A stretch of DNA of 64,000 bases from an uncultured bacterium. GTDB taxonomy: Bacteria > Cyanobacteriota > Vampirovibrionia > Obscuribacterales > Obscuribacteraceae. The notes under the pieces were generated by a model that was not told the DNA's origin, made no database searches, and saw only the letters and a list, made by a program, of their open reading frames with translations. The DNA is taken from NCBI GenBank assembly GCA_903835185.1, contig CAILLX010000067.1:58256-122255 (forward strand), read 5' to 3'. Positions 44,683 to 56,648 of the stretch are shown one piece after another. A program made the translations under genes and the position numbers. The first letter of the stretch is position 1, and every line of letters begins with the position of its first letter.

Positions 44683-45783
44683 TTACGGAGACTTGTGCGG
44701 CAGAGTAATCCGGACAATAGAGTTGTCCTCTTGCTGGCTCACATAAAGATTGCCATCATGATCAAGTGTCAAATAATATGGTTTACGCAACCCGGTGGCT
44801 ATGACAGTGGCAACCCCTGCTGGAGAGATGCGTGCAACAGTGCCGCCGTTATAGTTGGCTACATAAAGATTGCTCACCTCGTCTACAGCAAGACCGATTG
44901 GACCTTTCAAGCTGATACCACTGCTAAACTGTGTCCGGCTGCCGTCGGCGCTAATGCGATCTATCGTGTTGCTTAAAAAGTTGGCGACATAAAGGTTGCC
45001 CAGGCGGTCAAATGCCAAACCGGCTGGTGCATTGAAGCCGGTAGCAATGATGCGCAATGTAGTGTTTGCCAGCACTGGCACCGGGTTGGAGACCGGTTGA
45101 GCCGGCAAGACAGGCAGTGGTGGATAAGGCTGGGCTGTTGGCTGGGCCGGCGGCGCAGTATAGACAGGTGGCAGTTGTGCAGGAGGATAGCTGCTTGTTT
45201 GATTAGGTATAGTATCAGTCTGTCCTGGGTATGTGACAGGAGCCTGTGGTGCTTGCGCTTGCAGCTGTGGTGGCTGAGCCGGGGTAGTGAGCTGGTAGCT
45301 GGTAACTGCGTCCTGGTTAGGAGCAGCTCCAGCGCCAGGCGTGCCAGATGGCTGCTGATTAATCTGAGCTATGCGTCCCTGGGACTCTGGGAAATGAGAG
45401 TTGTTGGGGGCTATTGAGGAGAGATGTTGCCTGGCTTCGGCTAGCTGTCCAGCTTCCTGGTAAATAAGACCAAGCTGGAAGTGAGCGTCAGGGTCGGTCG
45501 GCTTTATTCTCAACACTTCAAGGAAGCGAGGAATTGCTTCTTTGTAGCGTCGTTGCGTCTGAAATATGACACCAAGGTTGTACTGGGCATCAGCCAGGTT
45601 GGGATCTATATCTGTAGCCCGCTTAAAGAAAATAATGGCCGACTCGGGGCTACCCTGTTTGTAAGCAGTAAGTCCCAGGTTGTACATGCTTACTGCTTGC
45701 GGGTTGGGTGCTTGGGCATAAGCAGGAGTAATCAGCAGAAGAACAGTTGCCAGCAGAGCCTGTCTAAATAGTTGCCTGTTCAT
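44683..45783 (-). CDS. Secreted TPR and NHL-repeat protein
   Basis: About 366 residues in three parts. A signal peptide (ALLATVLLLITPAYAQA) is followed by three or more TPRs (DAQYNLGVIFQTQRRYKEAI). A Pro/Gln-rich linker of about 100 residues comes next. The C-terminus holds NHL/SMP-30-like beta-propeller repeats (PAGLAFDRLGNLYVANFLSN, PIGLAVDEVSNLYVANYNGG, PYYLTLDHDGNLYVSQQEDN). It is probably an extracytoplasmic binding protein. ATG 45783 is preferred over the track's 45813. It lies 87 bases downstream of rpoC2 on the same strand, with no clear terminator between, so read-through from the rpoBC operon is possible. Confidence 0.8.
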   Translation of the reverse strand: MNRQLFRQALLATVLLLITPAYAQAPNPQAVSMYNLGLTAYKQGSPESAIIFFKRATDIDPNLADAQYNLGVIFQTQRRYKEAIPRFLEVLRIKPTDPDAHFQLGLIYQEAGQLAEARQHLSSIAPNNSHFPESQGRIAQINQQPSGTPGAGAAPNQDAVTSYQLTTPAQPPQLQAQAPQAPVTYPGQTDTIPNQTSSYPPAQLPPVYTAPPAQPTAQPYPPLPVLPAQPVSNPVPVLANTTLRIIATGFNAPAGLAFDRLGNLYVANFLSNTIDRISADGSRTQFSSGISLKGPIGLAVDEVSNLYVANYNGGTVARISPAGVATVIATGLRKPYYLTLDHDGNLYVSQQEDNSIVRITLPHKSP

Positions 45784-45870
45784 GCCTGGATCTCCTGATT
45801 GTTTTGGGCACAAGTTAGCCGAGCTTGCTTGCGCTTTCTCTCGGGGCTATGCTCTTTATCTTGCTGCTAC

Positions 45871-48800
45871 TTAACCCTGAACAGAGAAGCTTCCTTCGCC
45901 AATTGGCGGATAGATGTCGCCTTCTTCGTTCTCCTCTTCAGCCGGCATGGCATGGCCCTGGAAGCCTGTGCCTGCTGGGATGAGGCGACCGATGATGACG
46001 TTTTCTTTCAAGCCTCTCAGCCAGTCTTTCTTGCCTTCCACTGCTGCTTCAGTAAGGATGCGGGTAGTCTCCTGGAATGAGGCTGCCGAGATGAAGCTTT
46101 CAGTATTGAGGCTAGCTTTGGTGATGCCGAGCAAGACAGCTGTGTAAGTAGCCTCGCGCGTACCAACAAGTCTGCTCTTGTCGTTATCGTGGTCAATGTT
46201 GTAGCGTTCTAAAAGCTCGCCGGGCAGGAGGATAGTGTCGCCTGGTTCGTCTATACGCACTTTACGTGTCATCTGCCTGACTATGACTTCAATATGCTTG
46301 TCAGCAATCTCAACGCCTTGCGATCGGTAAACTGACTGTACTTCATCGACCAGATACTTCTGGGAAGCTTCTATGCCGAGCAGCCGTACAACATCGTGCG
46401 GATTGGGCGGTCCGTCAGTCAAAGCTTTACCGACGTGAATGTCTTCACCATCTTCAACGATGATGTTGAGCCCAGCTGGGATGATGATCTCTTCTTCAAC
46501 TCCCTCACTGTAAACGAGGAACAGACGTCTGGCATCATCTTCAACTAGAACTTTGGCTCGTCCGCCTTTCTCTGAGAGGATGGCACATTCTTTTGGCCTT
46601 CTTGCTTCAAGCAGCTCTTCTACTCTAGGCAGACCCTGGACGATGTCGCCGGTCTTCTGGCGCTCAAAGATAAGGGTAGCAAGAAGGTCTCCACGCTGTA
46701 CCAGCGCAGCGTCTTCACTTTGCAGCTGGGCGTTAGCCGAAATCAGATAAGGTCGTCCGCGACGGATACTGATATCAGGGCCGTTGATGCTGACAATCTG
46801 TCCGGAGTGAACTGCTTGCGATGACTTGGAAACAGGATCTCCGTTGCGTATCAGATCACCTTCAGCTACAGTTACTGCGCCTTTGCATTTCTGGTGAATC
46901 TGCTGCTCCTCAGTTACAAGAAGCAACCGCCGTTCATCTGAACGGGAGAGCTGCACTTTAGCTGCGCTCTTAGTGAGCACCTGTGTAGTTGCTATTGGTG
47001 CGCCGGGGGCGACAACCTCTCTGTCTTCAACAGCCAACAAAGTGACGTTAAATTCACTGTCGCGACGCAAAAGGATATTTTCGAGAACGACAATTTGAAT
47101 GTCGTCTCCAATTTCAACTGTACCTTTGAGCGAAGTGAGTTGCCCCTGCATCTGCAGAACTAGGCTGGTGCGAGTCAACTGGGCGCCTGCCAGGTTGCGA
47201 ACTTTCTCACGATCGCGGAAGAGCAGCTGTGTCACAGGTCGCAGGCTGATCTTATCGTCAGTTGCCTTGTGTCTAAACTTAGTCTCGCGCGGTTCGATCA
47301 TGAACTCTTCTATCGGGCGGACCAGAACCTGGGTAGTGCCGTCTTCACGCTCGAACAGGTTAATCATCTTGCGGGCGTCGCTTGTGTAGCCTTCCATGAT
47401 TTCTGTGCCAGGCTCAACTACTTCACCTTCACGCACTTTGATTTCAGAAGGATCGCCGACAGAGACAAGCTCGCCAGGTCTGATAATTACTTCATGAATA
47501 ATGTCGTTATCGGCGACAATCTCGATTACTCCATCCAGGTGGGCAAAAACATCTTTGACCACTTCCTGTCCAGCTGTAACTATATCGCCAGACTCGGACA
47601 TCTTTAAACTGATGTCCTTGGAGATGAAGTGCACCTCTTCAGGAACAAACAAAACTCGTCCTGGCTTGACTACGACACGCCGATCATCTATCTCTACGCC
47701 GTCGTAAATAATTTCACCGCCGGTAGTGACGACGTTAGTACCATCATCAATTAATTCAGCAATTATCTTGCCGTTTTCTACTGTTTCGTCATTGACCACT
47801 TTGAGCTGCCACTGCTCTTTATTCTTGGTGACCTTCCATGTATGCCCTTGTTTGGCTGCTTCAAGCTTGGCGTTGTTGGCGCTTACTGATGCTATGACAA
47901 CGTTGATTTCTTTGCCTTGTATGAGGCGCGTGGCTGTGAGTTTCTTGCTGACCTTAACCTGTTCAGTGACCAGCTCGGTACCAAAGCGTATCTCGCCACC
48001 ATGTTCGCTGTTGATTGTAATTTCAGCGAGAACATCGTTAGCGTTGACGTCCTGTCCATCGGCTACAACAACATGAGCACCAGAGGGTAGGTTGTAAACG
48101 TCTCCTTCGAGAACCCAGATAATGCCGGCACGATTGGCTGTGCGTGAGATGTTGCCCTGACGGTCACGCTTTTCGTCGGCCTGGAAACCATGGAACGCAA
48201 CCCGACCGGAGATATCAGCTGTAATGTCTTTAGAGGCACGTTCAGTCAGGTTCTTCTTTGAGCCTGGCGGATCGTATTCAAGCATGACCTGTCCGGCTGT
48301 GACTTCGGTGCCGCTTTCCAACATGAGTAGGCTGCCTGTCGAAACATGTATCGACTCTTCCTTGCTGCCTTTACTGACCTTAATCTTGCCGTCGCGAGTA
48401 GTTTGCTCGACGACGTCGCCGTATGCTGTACGCACTGAGCGGCTCTGAATCTTGAAAGAGAGTGTCCCGTCAAATGGGGCTTTCACCTGAGCGCGGCTGC
48501 TGCCACCGGCTACTGCACCGCCGGTGTGGAACGTTCTCATAGTCAGCTGCGTTCCTGGTTCACCAATTGACTGAGCGGCAATAATCCCGATTGCTTCGCC
48601 GATATCTACAAGGCGGTTGTTAGTGAGCGACCAGCCGTAGCATTTTTGACAAACGCCATACTGACTTTCACATTGCAGAGGCGAGCGAACTTTCACCTGC
48701 TTGATCTTAGCTTCTTCAATCTTCTTAGATAACGGGCGGTTAATTAAATCACCGCTCCGGGCTATGACTTCGCCTGTTTCGGGGATGACGATATCGGCTG

Positions 48801-49554
48801 CTATTGTGCGGCCGAAAACACGGTCTTGAATCTTGACCATAGTTTTCTCGCCTTCCGAGATTGGCTGCATGAGGATACCGCGTGTAGTACCGCAATCAAG
48901 ATCGCGCACTATTACATCTTGTGCCACATCGACCAGTCTTCTGGTTAGATAGCCGGAGTCGGCAGTCTTGAGCGCTGTGTCTACCAGACCTTTTCTTGCT
49001 CCGTAGCTCGAGATGATGTATTCGGTTACGTTTAAGCCTTCGCGGAAGTTGGCCTTAATCGGCAGGTCTATAATCTGTCCTTGCGAGTCAGCCATCAAAC
49101 CGCGCATACCGACCAATTGGCGTACTTGGCTGATATTGCCTCGGGCGCCAGAGAAGGCCATCATGTAGACAGGGTTGAGGCGGTCGAAGTTGTCGACTAC
49201 TTCTTTTGTGAGCTGGTCAGTGGTAGCTGACCAGGTATCGATTACCTTGTTGTAACGTTCAACTTCAGTAATGTCTCCACGCTCATAACGCCGTTGAGCT
49301 TTTTCAATTTCTTTTTCAGCGGCTGAAATGAGACCCCGTTTGGCTTCAGGGACATCGAGGTCGTCAATTGAAATAGTGACACCAGCTTTAGTGGCGTACT
49401 TGAAGCCTAAATCCTTAAGCGCATTGGCCAGATCGGCTGTGCGGGCGGCTCCGTACTTCTCGTATACTTCAGAGAGGAGCGTCCCCAGTTTTTTCTTGTC
49501 TACTGTGGCGTTAATGAACTCTACCCAGTCTTTCTTTTCTAAGCTGCTAGCCAT
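45871..49554 (-). CDS. rpoC2: RNA polymerase beta' subunit, C-terminal part (beta'')
   Basis: The 1227-residue C-terminal half of beta', split from rpoC1. The bridge-helix region is MMAFSGARGNISQVRQLVGMRG. The switch region reads SSYGARKGLVDTALKTADSG, the zinc-site cysteines CESQYGVCQKCYGW, and the trigger-loop start GIIAAQSIGEPGTQLTMRTFHTGG. Right after that comes about 600 residues of beta-rich insertion (SI3-like). The C-terminal jaw returns at about 1050 (EVQSVYRSQGVEIADKHIEV; ESFISAASFQETTRILTEAA). The split and the large insertion are cyanobacterial-lineage traits. ATG start, 40 bases after rpoC1. Confidence 0.97.
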   Translation of the reverse strand: MASSLEKKDWVEFINATVDKKKLGTLLSEVYEKYGAARTADLANALKDLGFKYATKAGVTISIDDLDVPEAKRGLISAAEKEIEKAQRRYERGDITEVERYNKVIDTWSATTDQLTKEVVDNFDRLNPVYMMAFSGARGNISQVRQLVGMRGLMADSQGQIIDLPIKANFREGLNVTEYIISSYGARKGLVDTALKTADSGYLTRRLVDVAQDVIVRDLDCGTTRGILMQPISEGEKTMVKIQDRVFGRTIAADIVIPETGEVIARSGDLINRPLSKKIEEAKIKQVKVRSPLQCESQYGVCQKCYGWSLTNNRLVDIGEAIGIIAAQSIGEPGTQLTMRTFHTGGAVAGGSSRAQVKAPFDGTLSFKIQSRSVRTAYGDVVEQTTRDGKIKVSKGSKEESIHVSTGSLLMLESGTEVTAGQVMLEYDPPGSKKNLTERASKDITADISGRVAFHGFQADEKRDRQGNISRTANRAGIIWVLEGDVYNLPSGAHVVVADGQDVNANDVLAEITINSEHGGEIRFGTELVTEQVKVSKKLTATRLIQGKEINVVIASVSANNAKLEAAKQGHTWKVTKNKEQWQLKVVNDETVENGKIIAELIDDGTNVVTTGGEIIYDGVEIDDRRVVVKPGRVLFVPEEVHFISKDISLKMSESGDIVTAGQEVVKDVFAHLDGVIEIVADNDIIHEVIIRPGELVSVGDPSEIKVREGEVVEPGTEIMEGYTSDARKMINLFEREDGTTQVLVRPIEEFMIEPRETKFRHKATDDKISLRPVTQLLFRDREKVRNLAGAQLTRTSLVLQMQGQLTSLKGTVEIGDDIQIVVLENILLRRDSEFNVTLLAVEDREVVAPGAPIATTQVLTKSAAKVQLSRSDERRLLLVTEEQQIHQKCKGAVTVAEGDLIRNGDPVSKSSQAVHSGQIVSINGPDISIRRGRPYLISANAQLQSEDAALVQRGDLLATLIFERQKTGDIVQGLPRVEELLEARRPKECAILSEKGGRAKVLVEDDARRLFLVYSEGVEEEIIIPAGLNIIVEDGEDIHVGKALTDGPPNPHDVVRLLGIEASQKYLVDEVQSVYRSQGVEIADKHIEVIVRQMTRKVRIDEPGDTILLPGELLERYNIDHDNDKSRLVGTREATYTAVLLGITKASLNTESFISAASFQETTRILTEAAVEGKKDWLRGLKENVIIGRLIPAGTGFQGHAMPAEEENEEGDIYPPIGEGSFSVQG

Positions 49555-49594
49555 ATTTCCCTCGTTGAGTTAATTAATTTGATCTGCCTGGTGC

Positions 49595-51445
<1,851 letters not shown>

Positions 51446-51513
51446 TCAGATGTCCTTCAGGCAGGTTGCTGGCAGGAGAGCTATCGTCAGCTTTTAGCGC
51501 TAAATACCAGGCG

Positions 51514-54500
51514 CTAAATCTCCTCAGGAGTGGCGATATCTTCTTCACTGTCATCGGGGGCAAATTTCTCTTCCTCCTCTTCCAGTTCGAGACCTGAGAC
51601 AGCTCTTCCTTCAGTGACAGTAACAGCGGCCGAAGGGACAAGCGGTTGTCTGCCTAGTTCGAGCAGTTCGGACTCAATGCCGATCTCTCCAAATGGGCTC
51701 ATACGTTTCATCCCGCGTGGACGGACTTCTTCCACCTCAGTCATAAGGTCGACTTCCATCTCGCCGCCTTCACGGGTACGTTTGGCGACTGAGACATCAA
51801 GTCCTATTGATTGCAGTTCACGGACCAGAACTTTGAAAGATTCTGGGATGCCTGGGCGTTTGAGATTCTCTCCTTTGACGATTGATTCGTAGGCCTTGGA
51901 ACGGCCGTTAACATCGTCAGACTTGATGGTGAGCATCTCTTGCAATGTGTAAGCACCACCAAAAGCTTCCAGCGCCCAGCACTCCATTTCTCCTAAACGC
52001 TGTCCGCCAAACTGAGCTTTTCCGCCTAGTGGCTGTTGGGTCACAAGAGAGTAAGGTCCTGTTGAACGGGCATGAATCTTATCGTCAACCAGGTGGACTA
52101 GCTTCATCATATAGATGCGGCCTATTGTCACTGCATTGTCGAAAGGATCACCTGTACGTCCGTCAAAGATGATAGCTTTGCCGCTGTCTGCGACCCAGTC
52201 AATGTTTGCGTGCTGTTTGCCTTTCCTGATTTCAGAGTGAACCAACTTGGAGGAGGCTTCCTTCTCGTACATTTCGTCGAAAGGAGGCACTTCATAACTC
52301 AATCCGGTGAGCATGGCTGCCAGACCCAAAAGAGTCTCATAAGTCTGTCCGACGTTCATACGGGAAGGGACACCCAGCGGATTAAGAACTATATCCACTG
52401 GTGTACCGTCAGGCAAGAATGGCATATCTTCTGGCGGCAGGATGCGGGCTACAATCCCTTTGTTGCCGTGACGTCCAGCACATTTGTCACCTACGCTAAC
52501 CTTGCGCTTTTGAGCAATATAAACACGGACGACTTTGTTGGCAACAGGTGGCAGTTCGTCTCCCTTCTCGCGATCGAAGACTTTAACGTCGACTACTCGA
52601 CCGCCTTCACCATGAGGCACGCGCAACGAGTTGTCGCGCACGTCGCGTGCTTTTTCACCAAATATGGCGCGGAGAAGCTTCTCTTCAGGCGGGTGCTCAG
52701 ACTCGCCTTTAGGTGTAATCTTACCCACCAGGATGTCGTCTGGATAAACGCGCGAACCGATACGCACGATGCCGTTTTCATCAAGGTGTCTTAACGACTC
52801 TTCTGAAACGTTAGGCACTTCGCGGGTAATTTCTTCAGGACCGAGCTTAGTGGAGCGGGCGTCAATTTCAAGCTTTTCAATATGGATTGACGTCAGGATG
52901 TCGTCATAAACCAGCCTCTGACTGATAAGGATTGCATCTTCAAAGTTGTATCCTTCCCAGGGCATAAAGGCTACAAGCAGATTACGTCCGACAGCCAGTT
53001 CGCCATCTTTAGTAGCTGCTCCGTCAGCAATAACCTGACCAGGTTTGACTGTGTCACCAACTGCCACAATCGGTTTTTGATTCAGGCAGGTGTCCTGGTT
53101 GGAGCGCTGAAACTTAGCCAGTTTGTACTTAATCAGCCTCTTGTCTTTGGCTCTGACATGGATAGCATTGCCAGAGACATACTCAACCGTGCCGTCGATG
53201 TCAGCTACAATCACCATCCCGGAGTCTCGTGCAGACTGTTTTTCTATGCCGGTTGTAACCAATGCCCGCTCTGTTTGAATGAGCGGAACTGACTGCCGTT
53301 GCATGTTAGAACCCATGAGTGCCCGGTTAGCGTCGTCGTGCTCCAGGAACGGGATAAGAGCTGTTCCGACTGAGACAATCTGAATTGGCGAGACGCCTAC
53401 ATAGTCCACGTGATCTGGTGTTGTTTCAATAAACTCAGACTTATAGCGAACTGGAATTAGTTCAGTTAAGAACTTTCCGTCTTCAGCAACCGGCACGTCA
53501 CCTGGTGCAACGCGGTAGCGGTCTTCTTCGTCAGCTGAGAGATAGTGCACTTGATCTGTACATCTGCCGCCAACAACCCGGCGGTAAGGTGTTTCTATAA
53601 AGCCGTATTCGTTGACACGGGCATGAGTGGCTAATGAGCCGATAAGACCAGCGTTAGGTCCTTCAGGAGTTTCGACAGGACAGATGCGTCCGTAGTGGCT
53701 GGGATGGATGTCGCGTACGGCAAATCCGGCCCGCTCCCTCGAGAGACCGCCAGGTCCTAGAGCTGACAGACGTCGTTTATGAGTCAATTCAGCTAACGGG
53801 TTGGTCTGATCCATGAATTGAGAAAGTTGCGAAGAGCCGAAGAACTCTCTGATGGCAGCAACCAACGGTTTAGTGTTTAAAAGGTTGGCTGGTGTAAGTG
53901 TATCGGCATCTTGCAGAGTCATGCGCTCGCGCACAATCCGCTCCAGTCGGGAAAGACCGATACGGAACTGATTTTGCAGCAGCTCGCCTACTGAACGGAT
54001 ACGACGATTGCCAAGATGGTCGATGTCATCGACCTGCCCTTCATCATAATTAAGACAGATCAAGTAGTCGACAGCAGCAACAATATCTTCTCTGGTTAAA
54101 GTCCTCTGAGCTTCAGATACTGAAAGGCTGAGCTTCTTATTCAACTTATAGCGACCGACCTTACCCAGGTCATAACGCTTATCGTCAAAGAAGCGACTGT
54201 CTATTATGTTCTGACCGCCTGCTACAGATGGCGGGTCGCCTGGTCTGAGCTTGCGGTAAACCTCAATGAGAGAGTCTTCGCGCGATTTAGTATTGTCTTT
54301 TTCAAGAGTCTTCTTAAGGAAGTCGCGGTGGCGGAAGATGGTCTCCATCTCCTGATCTGAATAGCCAAGGGCACGCAGGAGAGTTGTGGCTGGTAGCTTT
54401 CTATTTTTGTCTATCTTTACATAGATAATGTCATTGACATCAGTTTCAAATTTGAGCCAGGCGCCGCGGTTGGGAATAAGTGTAGCGCTGAAAGTTCTCT

Positions 54501-54969
54501 TTCCGTTAGCGTCGACTTCGCGCTTATAGTAGATGCCGGGGCTGCGGACAATCTGACTTACGATTACTCGTTCGGCGCCATTAATAATGAATGTGCCGCG
54601 GTCGGTCATCATTGGAATGTCGCCGACATAAATCTCTTGTTCTTTAATCTCGCCTATATCGCGGTTGACTAAACGCATCTGAATGCGAAGCTTCTTAGTG
54701 AAGCTGGCGTCCATAGCCCGGGCGTCTTCAGGCGTTTTAGGCTTGTTTGGTTCGGTGTGGTCGTCGAAGGTATAACTGGGCAGGAAGTGAAGCTCGAGTC
54801 TGCCTGTATAGTCGCGAATCGGACTGAAGGCGCGAAGCTCTTCGCCCAGTCCTTCGTCTATAAACCATTTGAAGGAACTCTTCTGGATTTCGGCAAGGTC
54901 TGGAAGGTTGGCGATACGAGAACTGCCGACCCCGAAGGTTCGGAAGCGCTCAGATAGTTCTAAAGCCAT
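51514..54969 (-). CDS. rpoB: RNA polymerase beta subunit
   Basis: A 1151-residue beta subunit. It carries the rifampicin-pocket region ([41 protein letters not shown]), [17 protein letters not shown], the active-site Lys region [18 protein letters not shown], and the C-terminal [21 protein letters not shown] long acidic tail ([20 protein letters not shown]) follows. The ATG is preceded by AGAGGT, and a good promoter lies about 60 bases upstream. First gene of the rpoB-rpoC1-rpoC2 operon; rplJ/rplL are not upstream here. Confidence 0.98.
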   Translation of the reverse strand: MALELSERFRTFGVGSSRIANLPDLAEIQKSSFKWFIDEGLGEELRAFSPIRDYTGRLELHFLPSYTFDDHTEPNKPKTPEDARAMDASFTKKLRIQMRLVNRDIGEIKEQEIYVGDIPMMTDRGTFIINGAERVIVSQIVRSPGIYYKREVDANGKRTFSATLIPNRGAWLKFETDVNDIIYVKIDKNRKLPATTLLRALGYSDQEMETIFRHRDFLKKTLEKDNTKSREDSLIEVYRKLRPGDPPSVAGGQNIIDSRFFDDKRYDLGKVGRYKLNKKLSLSVSEAQRTLTREDIVAAVDYLICLNYDEGQVDDIDHLGNRRIRSVGELLQNQFRIGLSRLERIVRERMTLQDADTLTPANLLNTKPLVAAIREFFGSSQLSQFMDQTNPLAELTHKRRLSALGPGGLSRERAGFAVRDIHPSHYGRICPVETPEGPNAGLIGSLATHARVNEYGFIETPYRRVVGGRCTDQVHYLSADEEDRYRVAPGDVPVAEDGKFLTELIPVRYKSEFIETTPDHVDYVGVSPIQIVSVGTALIPFLEHDDANRALMGSNMQRQSVPLIQTERALVTTGIEKQSARDSGMVIVADIDGTVEYVSGNAIHVRAKDKRLIKYKLAKFQRSNQDTCLNQKPIVAVGDTVKPGQVIADGAATKDGELAVGRNLLVAFMPWEGYNFEDAILISQRLVYDDILTSIHIEKLEIDARSTKLGPEEITREVPNVSEESLRHLDENGIVRIGSRVYPDDILVGKITPKGESEHPPEEKLLRAIFGEKARDVRDNSLRVPHGEGGRVVDVKVFDREKGDELPPVANKVVRVYIAQKRKVSVGDKCAGRHGNKGIVARILPPEDMPFLPDGTPVDIVLNPLGVPSRMNVGQTYETLLGLAAMLTGLSYEVPPFDEMYEKEASSKLVHSEIRKGKQHANIDWVADSGKAIIFDGRTGDPFDNAVTIGRIYMMKLVHLVDDKIHARSTGPYSLVTQQPLGGKAQFGGQRLGEMECWALEAFGGAYTLQEMLTIKSDDVNGRSKAYESIVKGENLKRPGIPESFKVLVRELQSIGLDVSVAKRTREGGEMEVDLMTEVEEVRPRGMKRMSPFGEIGIESELLELGRQPLVPSAAVTVTEGRAVSGLELEEEEEKFAPDDSEEDIATPEEI

Positions 54970-55029
54970 TGACTACCTCTGAAACTGTGTATGGCTGGGA
55001 AAGCTCTTGTTTTAGCTGTAAAGAGTTTA

Positions 55030-55059
55030 AGTGTACGTAGGTAGTTATTTTATTGTCAA
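55030..55059 (-). promoter_or_regulatory. Sigma70-type promoter of rpoB
   Basis: On the minus strand, TTGACA (a perfect -35), 18 bases, then TACACT (4/6 of the -10). The predicted transcript would start about 50 bases before the rpoB ATG. Confidence 0.6.
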
Positions 55060-55244
55060 TCAAACAAAGCTGCTCTGTGACAAGGAGGTTTTGAGCACAA
55101 TGCGAATTAAAATATTATCACGCGCCCGGGTGCGACTGCTGGCGCGGAGTTGCGGAACGATTAATTCTGGTTCAATATGTTTGTTTTTTGTTAATGTAAT
55201 TAAGACCTAAGTAACAGTTCTATTCTGACGATAAGATTACCTGT

Positions 55245-55340
55245 GGGGATGGAACATTGCTGGTGTGGTGCTCGGTCTTCAAAACCGCTATGGGGCAGCT
55301 AGACGCTGTCCTGGGTTGGTTCAATTCCAACGTATCCCCG
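55245..55340 (+). tRNA. selC: Selenocysteine tRNA (anticodon TCA)
   Basis: The 96-base gene folds as tRNA-Sec. The acceptor GGGGATG pairs with the 3' TATCCCC side. The D arm is the long 6-bp type (CATTGC-TGGT-GTGGTG). The anticodon loop is CTTCAAA with TCA, which reads UGA. The long variable arm is GGGGCAGC-TAGAC-GCTGTCCT (8 bp), and the T arm is GTTGG-TTCAATT-CCAAC. CCA is not encoded. E. coli selC is 95 bases with the same arm lengths. The anticodon stem shows four firm pairs. selA, selB and selD are not in the window. It is followed by a Xer-type recombinase. Confidence 0.93.
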
Positions 55341-55442
55341 ATTATGTTTGCAGCCAGGCAGCCTGATGCTCTCAATGAGCAGCTTTGTTCTATTTAATGT
55401 TGAAAGCCGGACAAATTACATTTGGCTTAATGCATAAAGTGC

Positions 55443-55470
55443 TTTACAAACTTTATAAGCCGCTTATAAT
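55443..55470 (+). promoter_or_regulatory. Sigma70-type promoter of the recombinase gene
   Basis: TTTACA, a 16-base spacer and a perfect TATAAT. The transcript start would be about 40 bases before the TTG at 55514, which argues against the longer track start at 55385. Confidence 0.6.
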
Positions 55471-55513
55471 AAACCTGTTAACCGAACTATACAAACTAGA
55501 AAGGCGGCTTGCT

Positions 55514-56452
55514 TTGAGTTACCAACCAGGAGCCCTGGTCTGGCTAGATCAGTTTGCAGGCTATCTTGAAGTAGAACGCAATTACTCAACTCATACAATC
55601 AGAGCTTATATGAATGATCTTAAGCAGCTGATTGGTAGCGAAGAGGTGCCGGAGAGCGGCGGCACTGCTGCCAGCCTTGAGTCTGGACCACAGTCCGGCT
55701 GGCTGGAAGCTGAGCAGCTGAGAAATTACATCCATTCTATACAGGATAGATATAGCCGCCCCACCATGGCACGCAAAATTTCAGCTATAAGGACTTTCTG
55801 TCGCTATCTAAGGCGCGAGCAGATTATTGAAGAAGATCCGTCCAAGACTATGCAAGGTCCCAAGTTGGGGCGGAGACTGCCTCCTTGTCTCGATCGTGAT
55901 GAGGTGGCCCGCCTTTTCATGGCGGCAGACTCAAACTCAATTGGAATTAGAGACAGAGCAATCATGGAAACTCTTTATGCAACTGGCATGAGAGTGAGCG
56001 AACTGTGTGGTCTTACTGTTGCTGATTACAATGGACAGACGATGGAGATTCGCTGTCTTGGCAAAGGTTCTAAAGAGCGCATAGTTTTGCTTAACCAGAG
56101 TGCTAACGCCTGGCTGAAGAGATATCTTGGTGAGCACTGGTCGCGCCTTGCTGGCACCGGTCAGCCAACAAGTGATTCACCGCTTTTTGTCAGCCGTGAG
56201 GCTACTCCGCTGTCCACCAGGTCGGTACATCGGATTGTGCTTAAATACGCCAACAAGGCAGGTATTAACAAAGTAATTACACCGCACACTTTGCGCCATA
56301 CTTTTGCTACCCACCTTCTAGAAGGCGGAGCTGACTTGCGTGTTGTGCAAGATCTGCTCGGGCATTCAAGCATAAGCACAACCCAGATCTATACACATGT
56401 GAGTTTGGAGCGTCTGCGGAGTATTTATATGTCAAGCCACCCGAGAGCTTAG
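55514..56452 (+). CDS. Xer-type tyrosine recombinase
   Basis: A site-specific recombinase of about 312 residues, XerC/XerD-like, that likely resolves chromosome dimers at dif. The N-terminal SAM-like core-binding domain reads FAGYLEVERNYSTHTIRAYM. The catalytic domain contains Arg in YATGMRVSELCGL, Lys in GKGSKERIV, HTLRHTFATHLLEGG (His-x-x-Arg), LGHSS and Tyr in TTQIYTHVS. TTG 55514 follows AAAGGCGG and gives the family length; the track start 55385 lies upstream of the promoter. It directly follows selC, a frequent island integration site, but the sequence looks housekeeping. Confidence 0.9.
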   Translation: MSYQPGALVWLDQFAGYLEVERNYSTHTIRAYMNDLKQLIGSEEVPESGGTAASLESGPQSGWLEAEQLRNYIHSIQDRYSRPTMARKISAIRTFCRYLRREQIIEEDPSKTMQGPKLGRRLPPCLDRDEVARLFMAADSNSIGIRDRAIMETLYATGMRVSELCGLTVADYNGQTMEIRCLGKGSKERIVLLNQSANAWLKRYLGEHWSRLAGTGQPTSDSPLFVSREATPLSTRSVHRIVLKYANKAGINKVITPHTLRHTFATHLLEGGADLRVVQDLLGHSSISTTQIYTHVSLERLRSIYMSSHPRA

Positions 56453-56569
56453 GATTATCTGCTCATTGCCTCATTGAGTTAAACTGCATCCTGGCAGCTG
56501 TGCTGCACCGGTCTTCCGGCGCCTACTAGCTGCCCGGCTTGTCATGTCCGGCGGATGCCAATAGTTGCC

Positions 56570-56578
56570 TGATATAAT
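56570..56578 (+). promoter_or_regulatory. Extended -10 promoter of the PBP gene
   Basis: TGATATAAT matches the extended -10 consensus TGnTATAAT, about 70 bases before the penicillin-binding protein start. A small hairpin (CCGTT-GTTA-AACGG) follows in the leader. Confidence 0.5.
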
Positions 56579-56648
56579 GACTGCCGTTGTTAAACGGTTG
56601 CGGTCGTTTCCGCCCCTAGATCTGATGAGATAACCAACTGATAAGACT

